NCBI GenBank assembly: GCA_013398175.1
Contig: VZRZ01001238.1
Span: 54,481-118,480 of the forward strand
DNA length: 64,000 nt
Direction: 5' to 3'
Source of the DNA: Climacteris rufus
Taxonomy: Eukaryota > Chordata > Aves > Passeriformes > Climacteridae
In this document: one piece after another, positions 14,503 through 26,300 of the stretch
Layout: each line of letters starts with the position of its first letter
How positions within the stretch are numbered: position 1 is the first letter of the stretch
Notes under the pieces: generated by a model
What the model was told of the DNA's origin: nothing
Databases searched by the model: none
The model's input: the letters and a program-made list of their open reading frames with translations, nothing else
Position numbers and translations under genes: made by a program

Positions 14503-14660
14503 CATAGAATCCCTGACTGGTTGGAAGGGGCTTTAAAGACCATCTCGTTCCACTCCCCTGCCATGAACAGGGACATCTCCCACTAGACCAGGGTGCTCAG
14601 GGAACTCTGCCAGGCCAGGAAACACTTGCAGGGAAGTGTTCAGGGCCAGGCTGCAGGGGG
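14503..14660 (-). mobile_element. CR1 LINE 3' fragment
   Basis: CATAGAATCCCTGACTGGTT GGAAGGGGCTTTAAAGACC, then CATCTCGTTCCACTCCCCTG CCATGAACAGGGACA, is the reverse complement of the CR1 3' region. About 160 bp, truncated at its 5' end. It lies just beyond the presumed end of BICD2. Confidence 0.85.
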
Positions 14661-15060
14661 CCCTAAGAGTATATGAGTATTTTGGAGAGTATATGAGTAA
14701 TTATGATGTAATTCCAGGGCAACTTGTCACCACTGCCACCTCAGTCCTACCCTTACTTTCCCTGTACCAGTACAAGTGTTAGCAAGGCTATTCAGTGACA
14801 CACATTAAACCAATCTGATCCAGGCCAAAACTAACTCACAAAGATATCATGGACCAACAGAGAATGGAGCTCTCTGAATATGAACACAAATAATTAATTT
14901 TCTAGTTCTGCAGAAAACTTCATGTGAAGTATTCAGTTTCTTTCAGATAAAAATTAATATTTATTTGGCCCCAGGCTGAAAATCCCTTCAGCAGACCACT
15001 TAAACCAGCACCTTCTTAAAGGACAAAACCAACACACAGAACACGCAATTCCTTTTCTCT

Positions 15061-15066
15061 TTTATT
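15061..15066 (-). terminator. BICD2: Candidate BICD2 poly(A) signal (distal)
   Basis: TTTATT on the plus strand is AATAAA on the gene strand. A second copy lies 65 bp upstream at 15126-15131. Together they are the best candidate for cleavage of the short-tail transcript. No transcript evidence is available. Confidence 0.45.
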
Positions 15067-15125
15067 GCTCCTGCCAATGTGACTACCTTTACGCAGGCAC
15101 ATTGCTTTCCTACATTAAACACTGT

Positions 15126-15131
15126 TTTATT
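15126..15131 (-). terminator. BICD2: Second candidate BICD2 poly(A) signal
   Basis: AATAAA on the gene strand (GAATAAAACAG), just upstream of the 15061 signal. It may be used as an alternative to it. Confidence 0.35.
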
Positions 15132-15618
15132 CATCTGGAAGCAATGTTTTGCCCTCTACCCCTCCTCCTAAGGTTATCCAATTAACACACAGTTATGCTT
15201 TAAAGAAGTTTCCACATTTTCTCTTTAACTTTTTTGTTTTCCAGATCTGTGTAAAGGTTACTTGGCAAGAATACATGCATAGGACGTTAAATGGAGACCA
15301 ATCCACCACTAAAAGGTAATGCACATAGAACATAATACAGTACTTTGACATAATTTCAAATAAATACCCACATACAAATGTAGTACTTTTAAATGCAATG
15401 ATATTTCTTATGAATCAATACTGTAACAGAAGATGGAAATATAAGTCCCCACATCTAGGAATAATAATGCTTTTTCCAGAAAACAGAAATCTCTTCCGTG
15501 CTGTTAGTATTAGTTCAATTTGTACTTTTTTTGAGAAGTGGGAGGGTTCCCCTCCAGCAAGTACCAATTTAATCATCCACATGAGCCTCACCAAGCCACT
15601 GCGAGCCCGGCAGGGCTT

Positions 15619-15810
15619 GATGTGCTTCTCTCTGTTTGCTGAAATCACAACGAGATCCAAGATGCACAAGAGACCTCGATGTGCTTCCCTGTTTCTGTTT
15701 GCTGAAATCACAACGAGATACAACATGCACAAGAGACCTCGATGTGCTTCTCTGTTTCTGTTTGCAGAAATCACAATGAGATCCAAGATGCACAGGAGAG
15801 CTCGGTGTGC
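15619..15810. repeat. 63-bp minisatellite, three copies
   Basis: Units begin at 15619, 15678 and 15741, with a degenerate fourth start at 15804. Spacings are 59, 63 and 63 bp. The first unit lacks a 4-bp TTTC-type step. Each contains GAAATCACAACGAGAT and GATGCACAAGAGACCTC. Because 63 is 21 codons, long ORFs run across it on both strands (a plus-strand 195-codon frame repeats FAEITTR..MHKRPR). It lies in the presumed 3' UTR of BICD2. Confidence 0.85.
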
Positions 15811-17051
15811 TGTGGTTCCCATCTGCCCCCAGCGACGCTCCCGACGCCTTCCTGGGCCGACAGCGCCGCTGTGTTCAGACACTGCTCATCTGTCCCACGG
15901 GAGTCCATCTGCTTCCCAAAGTGTAGTCGGGTTTGTTCAGCTTTGTGGTTTTTTTTGTTTTTATTTTTTCCCTCTATACCCCTGAATTTGCAAGGATTTG
16001 CATGATGAAACATCATTGACTAACAGAATTTTTTACAATTCCTTGAATATATAATCTCTATAGTAAGACTACCGTTAAAAATGTGCGAAATGGGAGTTCA
16101 GTTTGCACTTATTGCTCCACATCTTTAACAAATTCCAAACCAGCCATTCCATTCCTCCTAAGTGACAGGACTTGGCCTATGCTACTCTAAGAGTCTCCCT
16201 TCAAATAATCAAAGGCACTACTGGCAATAATGAGTGACAGAAAGGCGCTGAGAGGTAACACCCTATCACTGACCATTTTAGAATTTTTCTCTCTAAATGT
16301 ACCATAATTTGGCACAATAAAATGAAAAAGTAACAAAACAATTCCAATTTGGAATTTAACTGGTATAGTTGTATAAAATTCTGTTAATCAATAATACTTC
16401 AACTTCCTAAAACCCAGGAATTCTGGAATTTATAGGTAATATTACTTACTCAATATTTTTCAAGTGCCTATTACTGTTTTAACCAGAGCAAGGTCAAGTT
16501 TTCTTCTTGTTACATTGAACTATTCCTAAGAATAATAATACAATATGAAAAAGCCCCCAGAATTTGAATACCCTGGATTTCTTAATGAATATGGCAGTTA
16601 AAAAAAAAAATCAGTAATTTAAACATATAAAGCGTAACATTTCAATAATAAAAAAGATGCTGAAGCACAGCACATAGTTTAGCAGAGCTCTTGCTTTTTG
16701 TTGAAACTCTTTTCTAATCACAATCCAGAGCCCCCCAAAATCTCTGCCACATGCTGATATATAATTCATAAATCACAAATTCCAATTTGGAGAGAGACTA
16801 TGAGCACAAACCACTGAATTTATATATCAACTCTTCTACATAAGGAATTAAAGAAGCTAAAGAAAAATATCAAAAGTGCACAGGTTTAACAATCAGGTTA
16901 AAAATGAGCATCTGCAATGAAGTAAATTCCCCCATCTGACATTTCTAGGAGAGCACACACTAACATGGTGAGTGTTACATTTGAAGTAGGTTTCTTCAGC
17001 ACTTGTAAGGTTTCTTACTGCAGCAGCCCTTAAAGGTAAAGCTTGTTTGTT

Positions 17052-17057
17052 TTACAG
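17052..17057 (-). CDS. BICD2: BICD2 exon 8, short C-terminus (Leu-stop)
   Basis: On the minus strand a pyrimidine-rich tract (CCTTCCCTTTCTGCCTGAAG) is followed directly by CTG TAA. Joined to the alternative donor at 20331 this gives ...NPSL-stop, the same ending as the 824-residue human isoform as I recall it. The match of phase, tract, acceptor and the two-codon ending makes this assignment likely although the coding part is only six bases. The rest of the exon would be 3' UTR running towards about 15,040. Confidence 0.7.
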   Translation of the reverse strand: M

Positions 17058-20000
17058 CTTCAGGCAGAAAGGGAAGGTTTCAGGTAGTATATATAGAAAA
17101 AAAGTTTCCAAAAAGTTTCCAAAAGTTAGGATCAGGATCAGTGGTTTCCATTCTGTGTGCAATGGGCCACCACTTTGAACCAGGGTGAGGAGAGCTAAGA
17201 AATGTTGTTGCACTGTTGGAAAGGCCTTCTCCAGGGACTACTCTATAGCTGAAAAATGGAAAAATAAAATAGCATTAGGAAAAAAAAATATCAGTATTTA
17301 TTTCTCAGTCAGTGGAAAACTTAACCCCTCGTGCTGCACAGGCAGGTTAGTTGGCTGGGGAGCAGCAGCCACTCCAGCTCACAGGTGCCTTCCCACCGGG
17401 TGAACAAGGCTCTGGGGGCTCAGCCTGGAAGCAACAGCTTTGCAGAAAGAAGGATTCTTACAAGTACTGAATAAAGCATGGCTCTTCAAGCACGAGTTAA
17501 AAGCAGTGAGCTTGCAAGAAGCATTTTCAGTGGTGTTTAGGTTCTCCAGAAACATGCAGGTCAGTATATCATGCAGGCCTATGCTGAGAATCATTCAGAA
17601 GAGCCTGCTCACAGAGGTAGGTGGTGGCTTAAGGAATTTTCCATGCTTTATCCCAACCCATTGAGACTGATATGAAAGACTTACAGCAAATGAACATCTC
17701 AAGAAATTGTTAATCAAGAATTAAGAGTCAGTCTTAAATATTACCTAAAAATACAAACAGCAGGATCAAGTCACTTTACACCATTCCTCAGTTCTTTTTC
17801 TGACAGGATAAACCATAATGGTGATAGACTCAAACAGCAGTCAGGCTGGCTCTTACAGGTTTTTAAATATTTGCAGAAATGACTGAAGATGGAAATGACC
17901 AGTAAGGCTATTGGACTAATAGCAAAATTGTTCACACTTGGAACTGAAAGAATGAGCCATGACTGACAGCAGTAGTCACTGTCTGGTAACACTGAAATTA
18001 TTACAGAAAATTCCAGCTAATTTGATAAAACCCTAACAATGCATTCAATTTGTTTCTCCATTTTACCTTTTTTGCCATTAGTATTTTGCAAAAATACTGT
18101 CATTAGAGATATGGAAGCAGTGAAAACTGTGTTAAAGCTCCCTACCATGGTGGAAGCAGAATTGCAACTCAGTCTATTAGAGAAGAGAAAGTTAGCACTC
18201 AAAAGTCTGCTTTCACCATGTATTTTTAAATTTAATGCAGGAATGAGAAGAATAAAGGCCTTTTGGAAGATTGTGCAGCAAAGAGAAAAGCAGGATTGAA
18301 AATTATAAAAGATGTCTCTTATAAAATATCAAACCTGCTATATAGCAATATTAAAGCTCAAACTCAGGAGAATTCAGTGTTTTCTAAAAGAAGCAATAAC
18401 AGACACATAGGGCCTAGTTTCTAAAACCAGAATTACAATTTGTTTAAACCCCAAGCAGTCATGTCTGAGCAATGTATTAGAATTGAATCATTTAAGGTGT
18501 TTTTCTTCCTGTCAATATCAATAAATGCAATTCTGGCTCTGGGCTGCAGCATTTCCACGGTTCCCAGCTTTGTAGCAAAGTTCAATTTGTTTAAAATCTC
18601 ACTGTACGAATTTAGAAGACTTCCCCCCATATGCCTCAAAATATCTGGGAAGTCCAAATCCCCCGTGGTTTCTCCTCAGTGGGAAAACCAGTGGTGTTCT
18701 TACTGCCTTCTGTGAGCACTGGGCCATCTCCTGAGTGCAGAGCAAGCTGTGAGCGTTGCCAGGGCCGGCCAGGGGAGCACAAGCACAGCACAGGGTTCTG
18801 ATGGCTTTGGGAGCTGCACCAGCCAGCACTCACCAGCACAGGCTCCCAATGCTTTTACTAACACTACAGGCATACAAAAGTATTTGAAAGAGTACAAAAC
18901 GAACAGGGCTTTACATTAAAATAAAGTCTGAGGCTAGGCACTTCAAACTCTGGGCTAAGCAAAGAACTGTGCCTTTCAACGCTCCATAAATTTTCCACAA
19001 TTTTAGAAGCAACATTTTCAATCTTTTTCTCTTATGTAGGCACCAATTACAAAGTACACTTTTATACTATCAAACTTATTGTAATTAAGTGGCTAAAAAG
19101 GCCCCTCAAAAATTCAATAGCAGACAAAGGTTTATTTGTTTTTAAAGACTAGTATGTGCACTAAGCTACTTCATAAATCATTATTGGCAGGATGATCTGG
19201 TTCCATTTCCTGTGCCTCTAATGTAGAGCCCTGTGAAAAATACGCTTGCATATGGAATGCAATATCTTCTGTGTACTTAAAAAAATGATCAGAGCTCTGA
19301 AATGCTACCTCTTTAGGTTAATACTGAAAGCAGAGAAAACTGTTTGTGACCAACAATGCTAGACCATAGTCACATTAATTCTACACATACATACTGTGTG
19401 GCTACAGTGATATCTCAAACAAGTTCTTTCCAAAGTGTTATGCTTGCAAGGAGCAACGTAAGACCACAAAGATCCCTTCAGCACATAACTTCTTAAAGTA
19501 TAACTGTCTACCAGGTAGGATCCAAATTCTTAACATTTTAAATTTTGTATCAGATGGGGTAAATATTGCATATTTTTAATATAAATGTGCAAGTTTCTTC
19601 TGATTATCCCTCTGAAGAGAGGGATGCAGAGTGTAAATAATGTAGCATACCAAGTTTTTTTCTAGCTTTTATAGCTTATAAAAGCTCTAGGACTTTGGTC
19701 AGTGGTGATACAACAGCAAGTTTTTAACATCCGCTACAACAGGCAAATTAAGTTTGACTCCAGTTTCCAAATGCTCTGCATTCCCAAGATATAGCTCTAA
19801 TTTTAACCTTTGCTTTTCACCACTTCTTAAGCCACGGTAACAAGGAAGGTTTTCTGTTTGTTTCTGCCTACGAAAGCATTTATTGAAGTATGCTGCAACC
19901 CTGGAGAAAGGATCACATTTGTGCTATACAAACTTACAAAAATTAACACCAGATATATACTCTATCAGGTGTATTCTTAACACTTACCAAAACCAGCAAA

Positions 20001-20330
20001 ACCCAGACATGTTAATTGTGGAAAAAACTAATTCCTTTCCACTATTAACTTGTTAATAGCATCCCCATACTTACGCATTAGTTACAGTTAAGACCACCAT
20101 AATACAATCTGTATTACCTGGTTCAACAACATACTAGTACAAGTCAACTCACTGCGACGTTAGATAGTGGGGATTTATGCTGACAGTTACAGCATGAAAT
20201 AAGATGCAGAATATGATTTTTCTAGACATCTGTCCTAGTCACAATAGATTTTATATTTCTCACTACAGAACACCTGGTTGTTCAGGACAGATCCTTCAGG
20301 CCTGTCTCCACAGGACTGAATGTGACTTAC
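17058..20330 (-). other. BICD2: BICD2 alternative intron 7 / 3' UTR of the long isoform
   Basis: This is intron when the internal exon 7 donor is used, and partly 3' UTR when exon 7 is read through (from 20234 to a poly(A) site near 19,860 or beyond). It ends in a clean polypyrimidine tract and AG. No other gene or recognisable mobile element was seen; the sequence is AT-rich. Confidence 0.6.
19879..19884 (-). terminator. BICD2: Candidate poly(A) signal for the long-tail isoform
   Basis: AATAAA on the gene strand, about 350 bp beyond the exon 7 stop codon. A GT-containing stretch (TTGTTACCGTGG) follows within about 50 bases, as expected of a downstream element. It would give the exon 7 read-through transcript a short 3' UTR. 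Another AATAAA lies at 19131-19136. Confidence 0.4.
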
Positions 20331-20541
20331 ACTGGGGTTACTGCCCTTGGCTTTGGAGGCAGATTTTGTGCGCACCCTTTTGGACTGCTCATGGTCCAGT
20401 TCCAAATGTTCCAGGCGCTGGGTCAAGGCCAGTTTCTGCTGGATAGCCATCCGAAGCAAGGAGTTCAGAGTCTTCTTCTCATCTTCGGCTGCTGCAAGCT
20501 GCCGCTGCATTTCATCCAACTGTGTGACATATTCATCACAC
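20235..20541 (-). CDS. BICD2: BICD2 exon 7, long C-terminus
   Basis: The exon starts with G, completing the split Arg, then encodes 101 residues: CDEYVTQLDEMQRQLAAAED, RMAIQQKLALTQRLEHLELD, a basic stretch (SKRVRTKSASKAKGSN) and the tail PSVSHIQSCGDRPEGSVLNN to FCSEKYKIYCD, ending with TAG at 20235-20237. The acceptor is TTGCAG. The first 55 residues finish the cargo-binding coiled coil. The tail matches the longer human isoform as I remember it (QVFCSEKHSIYCD). The Glu equivalent to human Glu774 is retained. An internal donor after NPS allows a shorter isoform. The next minus-strand AATAAA is about 350 bp past the stop, at 19879. Confidence 0.95.
20325..20333 (-). promoter_or_regulatory. BICD2: Internal alternative 5' splice site in exon 7
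   Basis: On the gene strand, exon 7 reads AAC CCC AGT then GTAAGT, so a full-consensus donor falls exactly after the codon for Ser in NPS. Exon would end at 20331 and intron start at 20330, in phase 0. This is the position at which the shorter human isoform departs (ending TPSL instead of TPSVSH...). Exon 7 can therefore be read through to its own stop or spliced onward to a further exon. Confidence 0.8.
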
Positions 20542-22110
20542 CTGCAAGGAAATACGTCAGTCTTTAGAAATCCTGGTTCTGTTCTAAAACACGAATCCCT
20601 CGTGTCCAGCCTAGATAGCAGTGATAGCTTTGCAGCTGCTTGCATACACACTCTTAAACAGGAACTTTGACCAAACCTACAGAAAACCACCATTACTTTT
20701 CAATGGGGTTCTTAAAATCCCATACTCAGCACTTAACGTTTGTACCTTTCAGGATGGAGTACAATTAACAGCCTCCTTGGAGAGAGAAGTGTGGAGCCTG
20801 ATGTAACTGTACTTGTCTGAATGTCAGTGAGATCCTCCCATAGCAAGCAGACCCCACACAGTCACATTACTTCTGTCTCTGCTTACAGAGATCACAGTGG
20901 TTCTAAAGCTTCAGACTGGAAAGGGTCTGAGGGCAGCAACAGGAGTGCTGTGAAATGGCCAGTACTAAAATGGCCATTAATACCACCTGATGAACACCTG
21001 AACTGCACCATTTGTTACTTTACACAAAGTCCAAATAACAAATCTCCAGTGGTGACTGAACAGCACTGTTAAAAACAAGCATCATTCACAATTCTACTTT
21101 AACTTACTCTGATTGTGCTTTAAATAGTGGCTGTTTTCTCAACACGAGTGGCCTTTATATAATCGTTCTCACCATCAAAATCAATTTTAAAACAATTAAA
21201 GGAACTGAGTTGGAAGGCTGTGGTAAATCTGCATGAATGCCTCAAGCTGTTTCATCTACAGTCATTGTCATTGAGCCTGTAAGCTGTTTAACTTGCACCA
21301 TGAACAACTTAAAAAATTAAAGCCTACGTCTTGCTGGATATTTACTGCACAAACAGTTATGCATATGGGTAGAGAAATAAATATTCACAGACACCAGCTG
21401 GAATTTACCATCTGTAAAATACAGCTTCTTCATAAAAGCAAAAATATCAGCAGAGAAATTCCTTTTAATATTGAAATGGAAAAGCCCCTGACTTTAAGGG
21501 ACATTTATCATCATGAAGTAATATAAAGCAGAATGGAAAAAAACCCACCACAAAACCAACCTGCATTGATATGCAGATTAATCAGCTGTGCTTATACTAT
21601 CAAGCCTCAAATTCTGCTCTCCCTGACTTTAAATAGCAGGATTAGGTCTATATTCCTAATTATCTTTGGTTGGGAATAGAAATAGGAAAAAGAAAAAAAC
21701 CAGAATTTTATTTCTGAATACATAGAGATTAAACAGTGACTCAGAAACAGTAATATAAAACTGCAGAAACTATAACTGCACTGCAGCTTTACAGACCAGG
21801 ACGTCTCAGTGAGTTTGGGGCTCCCACCTGCACAGGAATCTGTCCCTTCACATCTCTGGGCATCCTGCTCTGGAGTTCCTCACAGCCTCTCCCACACTGT
21901 GCAGACCAGGGCTAACCACTATGTAAGGGGTTTTTCTTTAAAGAAAAACAAATCCAGGAACCTTAAACTTACTGGAACACCAGCACTTGCCCTTCTCATC
22001 ATGGTCAGATGGACCTACACCAACTCCTACACCCCAGGGTCAGATCTTGACCCATTAACCCATTTTAGTGCTAGAGGTGAACAGAGACTGAAACAGCCCT
22101 GGAAAGTCTG

Positions 22111-22153
22111 CAAAGAAAAAAAAAAAAAAAAAAAAAGAAAAAGAAAAAAAAAG
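22111..22153. repeat. A-rich tract
   Basis: A run of about 19 A's followed by short A-runs separated by single G's. It lies in BICD2 intron 6. It may be the tail of a decayed retroelement, but no body was recognised upstream. Confidence 0.8.
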
Positions 22154-22784
22154 TGATGTAGCTAGATGCACCTGGGCATAACTGTATTTTTCCCCTCTCC
22201 CCTGCAATCAATGAGGACCATATGACAACTTCCAAGCAAACAAAACAGGTGACTCAACAGTGACTGAAGGAGGCATTAGAGAGAAGCATCAATGCCTTCT
22301 ACCTCAAGAGATTAAATTTTCAACCCACTTAGGAAATTCAAACTTGGAGGATTAAAATCAAAGTTTCTCAGCTTTATTAAAAACTGGGAAATGTATTAGC
22401 AGAGACACAGTTAAAATGAGATGTAAATGAACACTGCATTTGGCTGTAAGAGATCAGCCACTTGCTGTTTCTAATTCTACTAATCTTTATATTAGAAATT
22501 AATACTAAAGACTGATTTTTAAGCCCTTCCCCCCACCTTTTCTTTACCCCAACCCCTGGTGAAAACCAGCTCATCTGCAGAGAAAGCAATAGTTTGTGTT
22601 ACCAGAGGAATACAGGGAAGAAGGTTATGGCAGCAATAAAGCAACTAAAGCTCCTTTCACAAGGTCCCTTCTGTTATGCCTGTGGGGCACATTTGGTGTA
22701 GCAGAGCTGGACTCCTCAGCACCCAGGGGAGATTTGGAAGCAGCATGTCCACCACTTGGATGTGTCAGTGGAAGAACAGAAGGA

Positions 22785-23388
22785 TGTTACTAGGGACTGA
22801 CAGCAGAAGACAGGCATGTCTTAAGAAACCAGATCATTTCTATGATCTCATGCAATCTGCCTTGTGCAGAATAATTCTTGGGGGTATGAAGAATGTGATT
22901 TTTTACAAGAGCGAGGCCATTTGAGCAAATCCAAACTATTTTGAATCCCCAAAAGCTTAGAGACAGAAAAGCACAGTCAGGGATGCAAGAGCTTGGGAAA
23001 AGAGCCTGGGAAAGGAGAAAACAAAGATACATGGTAAAACAACTACGGATGAGAAAAGAAGAAACAACGATACATGGAAAGACAACTATGGATGGGAAAA
23101 GAGGATGAAGGAAGAAGACATAGATAGCATTGTGCTGACCATTATGATGATTATTGCATTATTATATTGAGCATTGTTCTGCATGAATAGAGTTTTGTAA
23201 TCATTTTTTATAACTCAGCTTATATGCACATTTTTGCTGTTAACCAATGATGTTTGCTAAAAGAAAGTATGACAACTGTAACAGAGTATAAAAGAGCTAA
23301 TGAAAAATCCAATAAATGGCTTCACTTGATCATATTGATCTGGAGTGATGACCCCTGGTCTCCCACACTCCCTGAGCTGGTCTCCTCT
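22785..23388 (+). mobile_element. Probable solo LTR of an endogenous retrovirus (boundaries uncertain)
   Basis: The right part has LTR architecture: TATAAAAG at 23287-23294, AATAAA at 23311-23316, and a short U5-like stretch containing GACCCCTGGTCTCCCACA. A 43-bp unit is duplicated in tandem at 23017-23102 (GATACATGG..ACAACTA.GGATG.GAAAAG), as is common for U3 enhancers. Outside the proposed limits GAAGGA occurs at 22779-22784 and at 23389-23394, a possible 6-bp target duplication. Against these limits, the element would start TG but end CT rather than CA. No retroviral coding sequence is adjacent. It lies antisense to BICD2 in intron 6. Confidence 0.5.
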
Positions 23389-26300
23389 GAAGGAACTCAC
23401 ACTGGACATAGTTTTACATAGCCATAAAACCAAACAGATTTGGGTTTTAAAAAGTTGTGATGCAGAAGTATTAAAAGGCTTAACCCCATGTGAGTGTGCT
23501 CCTGGCAGGTGAATTTGCCCCGTGCACTACTCCAAGTGCAGCTATGCCAGAACTCACACAGATCCAACAGCAGGAGCCAGGCCCTCTGCCTGTCACCTTT
23601 GAGACACTCTTAGGAAATAGACTAAGCTCATCTCCTGCCTGGGTTTGCAGATCCAAACTCCAGTAATGTGTTCTTTGAGAAATCCTGAAGAGCAAAATAC
23701 ACAGCACAAATCCTGACAAAAGTAGAAAGAAGAACCCCTCAGATTTCAGCAGTTTAGGATAACAAATAAGCAGGTTCAAGGGAGTATCTATGGAAACCTT
23801 AGCCAACTGCTAATTTGTAATTACTTCCTCAATACCTTGCACTGCAAATTTGCCCGAGCTATATATTTGAAAGAAATAAGCCCTGTGACCTTTATATGCA
23901 TAATTCACTGTGATTTTCCCTACAGAGTGGTTTATATCCAGCTGTAGTTTTCCAGAATCTCCGTAATCTGCCATGTATGATCAATGCACATTAGTAAAAG
24001 GTATTAAAGAAAGTAATCAGACAACAAATTGCTCCTGTAGTTTGAAACACCTACAGACTGACAGACAGCCCCTCAGTGCTGGACATTACAGCTCCTCAAT
24101 TTTCACCAATAAAAACTCTCAAGAAGAGATGCTAAACTTCTATGGCAAAGCCCCTCTTCCTAGAACTCAAAAGAAAATTCCATTCTTTTTTTATATTTAA
24201 ATGTTAAAATAATACACCTATATCACTAGATTAGAAGTGTGAAGTTATCACACAGGCAGAACATTTTTCCCAGTTCTTAATCAAAGGAATGGCAGGGGTG
24301 GAGGATCTAATTTCAAGCTCTTCAGCTCTCTCCACCCCACACCACCCAAACTGTGCATGTTCTTGGCTTTTTACAACCTACAAGCACTGACACTTTCCAT
24401 GAATTGTCAAACAAAACCAGGACTTGTCAATCTAAAGCACCATGGAGACAAGTAATTGCTGCTACAGTGATCTCCCATATTTTAAAGTAACTCACTTTCC
24501 ACTTTGATGAAAACCAACAGGGCAGACAAGCTGCCCATCAGGAGCTGTGTACAGTCTGCTCTGTCTGCTCTCCTTGCTGTCACATGGGTGCTGGCAGCCC
24601 TGACCTTTCTTTGTCCCCAGAGGCCATTCATCACCTCGAGATCTAGCACCAGGAAAAGGAGGCACATGCTGCTACTGCAGTCTGGGAATTCCATTCTGGA
24701 AATGTTCAAAGTCACATTTTCTCTATCTGGTTCCTCTGGGCATTTATCCTATGGGATATTTTTAGAGAAGTTGAATACTTCTACTGTGTGGAGTCCAGTG
24801 TGAAGACTCTTTAGCCATAACTCTCAATCCTGTGAGGATTTTACTGTTCTCCACATGAATCTAAACTCCTTTATATTCTGCAGGCCTTTTAAGTCTCTGA
24901 ACACAAGAATATTTTCTCAAATGTTTTCAATACTTGGAAAACTGACAAGACTCTGATTCTGAGCTGATGCGTATGTTCATTTGAAACACCTCCATTAATG
25001 AACAACAGCTAGCTGCCAGTTTCTTACGTGTAACCATGATTTTGTTTCTCTATCACAAGCACTATCTTGTCATTTTAATATCTTGTTACATTCCCTCAGT
25101 TTTTCCAGTATGTTCTAACTTGCAACTTGTTCCCTTGCTGACCTGTTGCAGTTTGTCTCTCCTTTTATTTATGGTTTATGAAGCACTGGCACATTAGCAT
25201 AACCATTAATTATATAGCTTGCTTGTTCTCAGGCTCTGGAAAAGAACCAGAGACTACATGTACAGCAAATTGAGAAGTCTATACCTTTCACCAGAGGAGT
25301 GAAGTTGTGTCCTAAGTCACTTCTGAGAGCCAGTTTAAGTCTGACAGGGTTTATTATGACAAATGCAACTTCCTAGGAACATAATTGTTTGGTTTTGTTG
25401 CCCAACCCTGAACAAACGTGAGAAGCCAGCCAGGCTGACTTTAGCCTCCCTCACTGGCTAAAACCTGTCACATGGGAGGTCCTTCTAGAGAGCAGGGATT
25501 TTGGTGACCTTCGTGAGTGCATGCAGGAATGAACATGCAAGGTAAAGAGACAAGAAATTTGCAGGTTATACCAAAAGACAGAAAACCGGCAAAAAATTAC
25601 AACAGGAAAAGAAAGGTAAAACCTGTGCTTGCACTGTGTACAGCTGTTGCCATTTTCTGTATTTAGTAGAATTTTTTGAAAGATGCTTAATCAAATTTTA
25701 GCAAATCAAACTCAGGGAAAACACTAGTATAACAAAATAAAATAACTTTTGCTTTTAAAAATGCACACTTGTGTTCCAACTGCCTTTTAGCTTAATCCAT
25801 GACAAGTTTTCCCAGTGCATTCTTTCCTTGCCTGTGAAGGGATAGCAACACTGGCCTCCTGCCCTGCATCTAATCATCCTTCAAGGACTTGAACCCAAAT
25901 TGGTGGTGGATGAACCTGTGGAGCTGTGCTTCGTTAGCACTGGCAGTGTATTCTGGAAATTGAAGCTTCAGAGGTGTTCTCCAAACAACCAGCAGAAACC
26001 TACAGTTTTCACCCTCTCTCCTTACTGAAAAGTTAACCAAAACAAGCCTCAAGCTGAACTTCTAAGTCAGATATTTCTCATCTGTTTAGATTCAGGATTT
26101 TTTTCCCCTGCAAGCAATTTTAAGAAACCTGTGCTCTGATTTGCTTGCGAGGCTGAGTAACAAATTGCTTACAGGCAATCTAGAAACATATCTTTACCTA
26201 CAAGACAAGGAAATCATGTTTCACTCCCACCCTAAATCGTTAGAGAACAAGATATATTCACTTCAAGTTACCTCAACTTGAAGAGCAGCTTTGTCTAGCA

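Larger units (their letters stand above)
20..15039. other. 3' flank of BICD2, no recognisable gene
   Basis: About 15 kb with only short, overlapping reading frames on both strands and none with recognisable protein similarity. In mammals the next gene on this side is IPPK in the same orientation (established knowledge), but no IPPK exon was recognised here. Contents I could identify are three CR1 fragments, a tandem duplication next to an ambiguous base, a short 36-bp tandem unit near 7.3 kb and a GC-rich patch near 10.75-10.93 kb. The rest is AT-rich sequence with nothing to report. Confidence 0.6.
15040..17051 (-). other. BICD2: Presumed 3' UTR of the short-tail BICD2 transcript
   Basis: This is the sequence following the Leu-stop of exon 8. 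It is AT-rich with no coding signal and contains minus-strand AATAAA hexamers at 15960-15965, 15126-15131 and 15061-15066. The last two sit 65 bp apart and make about 15,040 the most plausible 3' end, a UTR of about 2 kb. The end is inferred; distal sites further left cannot be excluded. A 63-bp minisatellite lies inside it. Confidence 0.45.

Noticed and set aside
1..15039. Possible neighbouring gene IPPK
   Set aside because: Synteny in mammals places IPPK on this side, but no reading frame here resembles it. It must lie further left if present.
15398..15985. 195-codon plus-strand frame with internal peptide repeats, and a 155-codon frame on the opposite strand
   Set aside because: The length comes from a 63-bp tandem repeat whose period is a multiple of three, so stops are avoided on both strands. 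There is no recognisable domain, and it lies in the presumed BICD2 3' UTR.
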